Assembly: GCF_018860155.1 (NCBI RefSeq)
Contig: NZ_JAHKNI010000023.1
Coordinates: 1 to 64,000 of the forward strand
Length of the DNA stretch: 64,000 nt
DNA from: Nocardia albiluteola
GTDB taxonomy: Bacteria; Actinomycetota; Actinomycetes; Mycobacteriales; Mycobacteriaceae
Direction: 5' to 3'
Within the stretch, counting starts at the first letter, position 1. The number at the start of each line of letters is the position of its first letter. A program made the position numbers and the translations under genes. The notes below the pieces were generated by a model. That model searched no databases. It had not been told where the DNA came from and worked only from the letters and a program-made list of their open reading frames with translations. Below are positions 60,760 to 64,000 of this stretch, one piece after another.

Positions 60760-61746
60760 ATGGAATGTGGCAGGTTGTGCTACTCACGGTCCCTCGGCGA
60801 ACGTGCGCGCCCCTTTGGCCTGCTGAGGCCGTCGGGGCGCGAACGAGCGCGCTATCGGCGATACCACCCTGAGGAGAGGCAGTGGCGCTGCGGGCTGTGG
60901 GGGTCACCACCGCCGTCCGTTACAAGTCGGGGGCTCGCCGCCGCCCAGAGCAGCGGCCTGCTCTCGGTCGGCACCGACCGCACCGTGACCCCCGAGACCG
61001 GTGCCGCGATCCGGGTGTGGGTGTCACCCGCGCTACCCCCGGCCGCACAAGGCATCGATGCCGACAGCAGGTTTTACGCTGCGACCGAACAGATCTGGCA
61101 GGTCTACGACGCCATCGACCCCCAGTTCCGGATCGCGGTCGTGCTCGGTGCGTTCTTCGGGCTGCGGCTCAGCGAGATCGCCGGGGCAGACATCGAAGAT
61201 TTGAACTGGTCCACCCTGATCTACACTCCGGGGCTTCAGTACCGGAAACCGAGTTGCCGTGAACCAGACCGACTCGACGCCCCGGATGACAGCCTCAAAC
61301 GCCCCGCCTCCACAAAACCGTTCCCTGTCGACCCCTGGGCTGCAGATCTGCTGCGGCAACTGTTGGACGGGCGCACCAGCGGTTACATGGTCATCGTGAA
61401 CGGCGAGCGCGTCGCCTCACATCAGATCTCCAGGGCAATCGCGGCGGCCGTAGACAAGATAGGCGGCCCGATGGCCGAACGAGTGACTCTCGGGCGACGC
61501 TATCCCGAGCGCCGATTTACCTCTCACGGTCTGCGCCACTACTACGCGTCGACGCTGTTAGCGGTCGGCGAGACCATCGCGACCGTGACTATGAAGGTCC
61601 GCCACAAGTCGCCGGTTACCACCTTGAAGGTCTACACACACCTGGTGAATGCTGGAAAGCGGCTCGACGCCGATACACTTGGTGCGGAGGCGCAGCGGGG
61701 CCGAAGAGCGGTGGCCGCTGCGGGCTGGAACACGCATGCGGCATAA
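60760..61746 (+). CDS. Tyrosine recombinase of island 2, N-terminally degenerate
   Basis: The C-terminal 220 residues are a phage-type integrase with a complete active site: arginine in FFGLRLSEIAG, HGLRHYYASTLL, and VRHKSPVTTLKVYTHL with the second histidine and the nucleophile tyrosine. The first 100 residues (through IRVWVSPALPP) do not resemble the usual arm-binding and core-binding domains, so the N-terminus is probably deleted or frameshifted. The true start is uncertain. It ends 19 bases before the new ptpA start and 75 bases before attR, as expected for an integrase beside its site. Confidence 0.75.
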   Translation: MECGRLCYSRSLGERARPFGLLRPSGRERARYRRYHPEERQWRCGLWGSPPPSVTSRGLAAAQSSGLLSVGTDRTVTPETGAAIRVWVSPALPPAAQGIDADSRFYAATEQIWQVYDAIDPQFRIAVVLGAFFGLRLSEIAGADIEDLNWSTLIYTPGLQYRKPSCREPDRLDAPDDSLKRPASTKPFPVDPWAADLLRQLLDGRTSGYMVIVNGERVASHQISRAIAAAVDKIGGPMAERVTLGRRYPERRFTSHGLRHYYASTLLAVGETIATVTMKVRHKSPVTTLKVYTHLVNAGKRLDADTLGAEAQRGRRAVAAAGWNTHAA

Positions 61747-61764
61747 ATCGTAGGAGATTCGTAG
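61746..61764. repeat. Putative integrase arm sites, right end of island 2
   Basis: AATCGTAG (61746-61753) and ATTCGTAG (61757-61764), 11 bp apart, repeat the left-end pair at 53192-53210. They also contain the AGGAG ribosome-binding site used for the new ptpA start. Confidence 0.65.
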
Positions 61765-61765
61765 G

Positions 61766-62320
61766 ATGGACCCCGTGACCACGCAAACATCCTGGTCACG
61801 GGGTTCATTTAATCAGCGCCAGCTGAACGTGACATTCATCTGCACCGGGAACATCTGCCGGTCGCCGATGGCCGAGAAGATCTTCGCCGCGTCCGTCGAG
61901 CGGGCCGGGCTCTCGGATCGGGTGCGCGTGAGTAGCGCCGGAACCACGCCCTGGCATGCCGGCGAGGATGCGGATCCGCGCACCACCGCGGTCCTGGCGC
62001 GGCACGGCTATCCGACCGGGCATGTGGCGGCGGTCGTCGGGCCCGACCACCTCCGGGCCGATATGGTCGTCGGCCTCGATCGCGGGCACGACCGCTACCT
62101 GACCCGCAACGGCGTACCGGCCGCGCGCCGCCGCCTGCTGCGCAGCTTCGACCCGGACGCCTCGACCACCGACGTCGAGGATCCGTACTACGGCGACGAT
62201 CGGGACTTCGAGCGGGTCCGCGAGGAGATCGAGGCCGCCGTCCCGGGACTGCTCGACTGGGTGCACGACCAGCTCGGTGAACCGCGCGAGGCGCCACGGC
62301 GACAGGGCGAACCGCAATGA
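61766..62320 (+). CDS. ptpA: Low-molecular-weight protein tyrosine phosphatase PtpA, island-modified start
   Basis: This phosphatase keeps the full catalytic core: P-loop CTGNICRS, and the general-acid loop DVEDPYYGDDRDF. In M. tuberculosis PtpA is secreted into macrophages and blocks phagosome maturation; here that is only an analogy. The first 21 codons (from ATG 61766) come from island 2; homology begins at LNVTFICTGN. AGGAG nine bases ahead supports this start (184 residues), while GTG 61829 gives a protein of classical length. The gene is 19 bases after the integrase, and SURF1 overlaps its end (ATGA). Confidence 0.9.
   Translation: MDPVTTQTSWSRGSFNQRQLNVTFICTGNICRSPMAEKIFAASVERAGLSDRVRVSSAGTTPWHAGEDADPRTTAVLARHGYPTGHVAAVVGPDHLRADMVVGLDRGHDRYLTRNGVPAARRRLLRSFDPDASTTDVEDPYYGDDRDFERVREEIEAAVPGLLDWVHDQLGEPREAPRRQGEPQ
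61770..61804 (+). terminator. Hairpin inside the new ptpA 5' end
   Basis: CCCCGTGACCA (61771-61781) and TGGTCACGGGG (61793-61803) form a perfect 11-bp stem, extendable by one A-T pair, with an 11-base loop and followed by TTCATTT. It looks like a terminator of the integrase transcript but lies within the first codons of the island-supplied ptpA start. Confidence 0.6.
61821..61839. repeat. attR core of island 2
   Basis: AGCTGAACGTGACATTCAT, matching attL at 17 of 19 bases; in-frame part of the present ptpA gene. Confidence 0.82.
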
Positions 62321-63270
62321 GCGTGCTGCGCCGGCTGACCTTCCTGCTGCGACCCAGCTGGGCGATTCTGGCCATCGTCGTGGCCGCCTTCGCGTACCTC
62401 TGCTTCACGGTGCTCGCGCCATGGCAGCTGGGCAAGAACATCTCGACCTCGCACCGCAACAACCTGATCGCCGATTCGGTCCGCGCCGCGCCCGTCGAGG
62501 TCACCACGCTGCTGAACACCCCGAACGCCAAGGACACCGAGTGGCGGCGCGTCACCGCCGAGGGCAGCTACGTGCCCGGCTCGACGGTGCTGCAGCGGCT
62601 GCAGCGCCTCGACGACAAACCCGCATACGGCGTCCTGACGGAGTTCCGGCTGCCCGACGGCCGCACCCTGCTGGTCGATCGCGGCCTGCTCGGGGCCCCC
62701 GACGGCGCACATCTGCCGGTGGTCGCCGCTGCGCCGCCGGGCGCGGTGCGGATCGAGGGCCGCGTGCGCAAGTCCGAGGGCACGATTCCCGGCAAGGAGC
62801 CGATGACCGAGAACGGCTACCGGCAGGTGTATTCCATCGACACCACCCAGCTCTCGACCGTGCTCGGCACCCCGCTGACCGGCATTCCGACCGGCGGCCC
62901 GGGCGGTTACGTGCAGCTGGGCGACGGCCAGCCGGGCGCGTTCACCCCCGAGGCGCTACCGCAACTCGACGCCGGACCGTACCTGTCGTATGGCCTGCAG
63001 TGGATCGCATTCGGCGTCATGGCCCCGCTCGGCCTCGGCTACTTCGTCTACGCCGAGATTCGCGAGCGCCGACGCGAACGCGGGACGGGCGAGACGCCCT
63101 CGACTCCGGTCCCGGCCGGACCTCCCCACACCCCAACCGATTCCACCGACGGCGTCCCCGAACCGGCCCCCACGGACCAGCCCCCGGAACCCGCCGCGGC
63201 GACCCCGACGCCACCGCCTCGGACCAACGCCGACCGCCTCGCCGATCGTTACGGCGGGGCCCGTCGCTGA
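62317..63270 (+). CDS. SURF1 family cytochrome oxidase biogenesis protein
   Basis: This 317-residue membrane protein has the SURF1 layout: one N-terminal helix (LRPSWAILAIVVAAFAYLCF), a periplasmic domain with APWQLGKN near the start, VTAEGSYVPGS and VLTEFRLPDGRTLLVDRG, and a second helix near residue 235 (QWIAFGVMAPLGLGYFVYAE). A Pro/Thr-rich cytoplasmic tail of about 70 residues follows. SURF1 helps assemble cytochrome c oxidase. Its ATG overlaps the ptpA stop, so its translation depends on ptpA, and the order matches Rv2234-Rv2235. Confidence 0.93.
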   Translation: MSVLRRLTFLLRPSWAILAIVVAAFAYLCFTVLAPWQLGKNISTSHRNNLIADSVRAAPVEVTTLLNTPNAKDTEWRRVTAEGSYVPGSTVLQRLQRLDDKPAYGVLTEFRLPDGRTLLVDRGLLGAPDGAHLPVVAAAPPGAVRIEGRVRKSEGTIPGKEPMTENGYRQVYSIDTTQLSTVLGTPLTGIPTGGPGGYVQLGDGQPGAFTPEALPQLDAGPYLSYGLQWIAFGVMAPLGLGYFVYAEIRERRRERGTGETPSTPVPAGPPHTPTDSTDGVPEPAPTDQPPEPAAATPTPPPRTNADRLADRYGGARR

Positions 63271-63826
63271 TCCGGCGGAACCTCGGCCGGAACAGCGGCT
63301 CCTTCGCCGGCCGACGGGTCGAACCCGACATCGCATGGCCCGCACCGGCATTCGCAGTCGGCCGGCCGTCGAGCCGATCGGCGCCCTCGCGCCTTGGAGT
63401 CGGCGTCGTGGCTCAGGCCGTGTGTGAGGGAGTGTAGCCCGCTGCCTCGACCTCAGGGATCCCGGCACCGACGCGAAAGTCTCACGGGCAGACCATAATC
63501 GGCGAGAGCCGGCGGGTGATGCGTAAGACCGCCGCCTCGAGTCGGGCGATCGCGGTTATCCGGACCGGGATAACCACTACGCCAGGGCTGTTCAGCGCTA
63601 GCAAACACTCGGCATCGAGTCCGCACCGCTCGTTCCCGAAAAATGATCAGCCAAACGTCAATGAACCATTAAAGTTGTACCAGGCGGGTCGGGAAGTCTG
63701 GTCGACGATTTCATCGTCCATGTCATGAGGTTTTTCCATGCCCTTATCCCCACCACCTCGATCGATTCCGTTCTCCGCCATCGGATCTCGTTCGGGTCCG
63801 GTACCCGCCGCATTGGCGCGGTCGCG
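63271..63826. other. Intergenic region before the antiporter gene
   Basis: No gene is supported in these 556 bases. An 8-bp inverted repeat GGTTATCC/GGATAACC lies near 63551-63572, and an AT-rich stretch at about 63640-63740 probably holds the promoter of the downstream gene. I looked for a ydaO-type riboswitch and did not find one. Confidence 0.45.
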
Positions 63827-64000
63827 ATGAGCGCGGTATCGCCGTTCGCCGCCGCCGTCCTCATCGCCGCCCTCGTGGGCCTGGCGGCCGTGCTGTCCAA
63901 TCGGCTGGGGCGATGGGTTCCGGTACCCGTGTCGGCACTGTTCCTGGTGGGCGCGGCGCTGGCCTCCGATGTCTGGCCCCGCCTCGAGACCATTCCGTTC
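63827..64000 (+). CDS. Cation/proton antiporter, NhaP-like, 5' part
   Basis: Only the first 58 residues are in the window. They contain hydrophobic helices (SPFAAAVLIAALVGLAAVLS and VPVSALFLVGAALASDVWP), the standard N-terminus of NhaP2/CPA1-type potassium or sodium/proton antiporters in actinomycetes. The ATG at 63827 fits this start; an in-frame ATG about 100 bases upstream would add residues without similarity. Confidence 0.7.
   Translation, partial: MSAVSPFAAAVLIAALVGLAAVLSNRLGRWVPVPVSALFLVGAALASDVWPRLETIPF

Larger units (their letters stand above)
53061..61839. mobile_element. Island 2, integrated in the 5' end of ptpA
   Basis: The boundaries are the 19-bp imperfect repeats at 53061-53079 and 61821-61839 inside the split ptpA gene. 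A tyrosine recombinase gene ends 75 bases from the right repeat, and paired 8-bp direct repeats occur near each end. Cargo: molybdoenzyme, 81-residue protein, moaA, moaD, HTH-Mop regulator, molbindin and catalase, with several decayed gene copies. The element supplies a new start to ptpA, so the phosphatase can still be made. Confidence 0.85.

Noticed and set aside
63440..63760. ydaO-type or other riboswitch before the antiporter
   Set aside because: None of the conserved segments could be recognised; only simple inverted repeats are present.

Overview
The window looks like the chromosome of a mycolic-acid actinomycete, most likely Nocardia or a close relative: it is very GC-rich, uses many GTG starts, and its backbone follows the Mycobacterium tuberculosis Rv2215-Rv2235 gene order almost gene for gene. 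That backbone is sucB/dlaT (partial), a TIGR01777 epimerase, lipB, lipA, a DUF4191 membrane protein, an RDD protein, glnA1, glnE, glnA2, a Hip1/CaeA-type protease, panB, a CHAD protein, RNase H/phosphatase, a zinc-ribbon coiled-coil protein, a Nif3-like protein, cobC, ptpA and SURF1, then the start of a cation/proton antiporter. The synteny statement comes from memory of M. tuberculosis gene order and from reading the proteins; it was not computed.

Two integrated elements interrupt this backbone, and both can be delimited from the sequence. Island 1 (10061-19413, about 9.4 kb) sits exactly at the 3' end of glnA1. A 14-bp copy of the last glnA1 bases, ACTACGACGTGTAA, occurs at both ends, the C-terminal tip of a tyrosine integrase (keeping its nucleophile tyrosine region) lies beside the left end, and a strong hairpin that was probably the native glnA1 terminator now lies 9.4 kb away at the right end. 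Its cargo is a catabolic cluster: SDR, acyl-CoA ligase, MFS transporter, BKACE beta-keto acid cleavage enzyme, a carboxymuconolactone-decarboxylase-like protein and a divergent AraC regulator, plus a secreted protein, a small hydrolase and a YciI protein. Island 2 (53061-61839, about 8.8 kb) sits inside the 5' end of ptpA. The first 12 codons of ptpA remain at the left end (53045), the rest of the gene lies 8.8 kb away with a new island-supplied start, and the junctions share AGCTGnACGTGACATTCnT. Its cargo concerns molybdenum: a cytosolic sulfite-oxidase-family enzyme, an uncharacterised 81-residue protein, moaA, moaD, an HTH-Mop regulator, a molbindin, a catalase, and a tyrosine recombinase next to the right end. 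Decayed second copies of moaA and of the molybdoenzyme, and a broken moeA, show that the island once held a larger, partly duplicated cluster.

Between the islands, 19.6-31.6 kb is an accessory stretch: a 59-residue protein, the 24-residue ribosomal protein bL37, a SigJ-like ECF sigma factor, an MpaB-type oxygenase behind a 14-bp perfect inverted repeat, a nucleoside deaminase next to broken purine permease and PucR genes, a monoacylglycerol lipase, RibH2, a beta-lactamase-fold hydrolase, an MFS transporter, a VOC protein and an MprF-like DUF2156 protein. From 31.7 kb nitrogen control resumes (glnE, glnA2), matching a four-half-site GlnR box upstream of glnA1 (8526-8563). The stretch 39-47.8 kb carries DUF4185, a lipoprotein, proline iminopeptidase, CHAD, ADP-ribosylglycohydrolase, a 31-residue peptide gene with its own strong terminator, a slipin, RNase P RNA (minus strand, 45842-46250), an alpha/beta hydrolase and a GNAT. 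No tRNA, rRNA or CRISPR array was seen.
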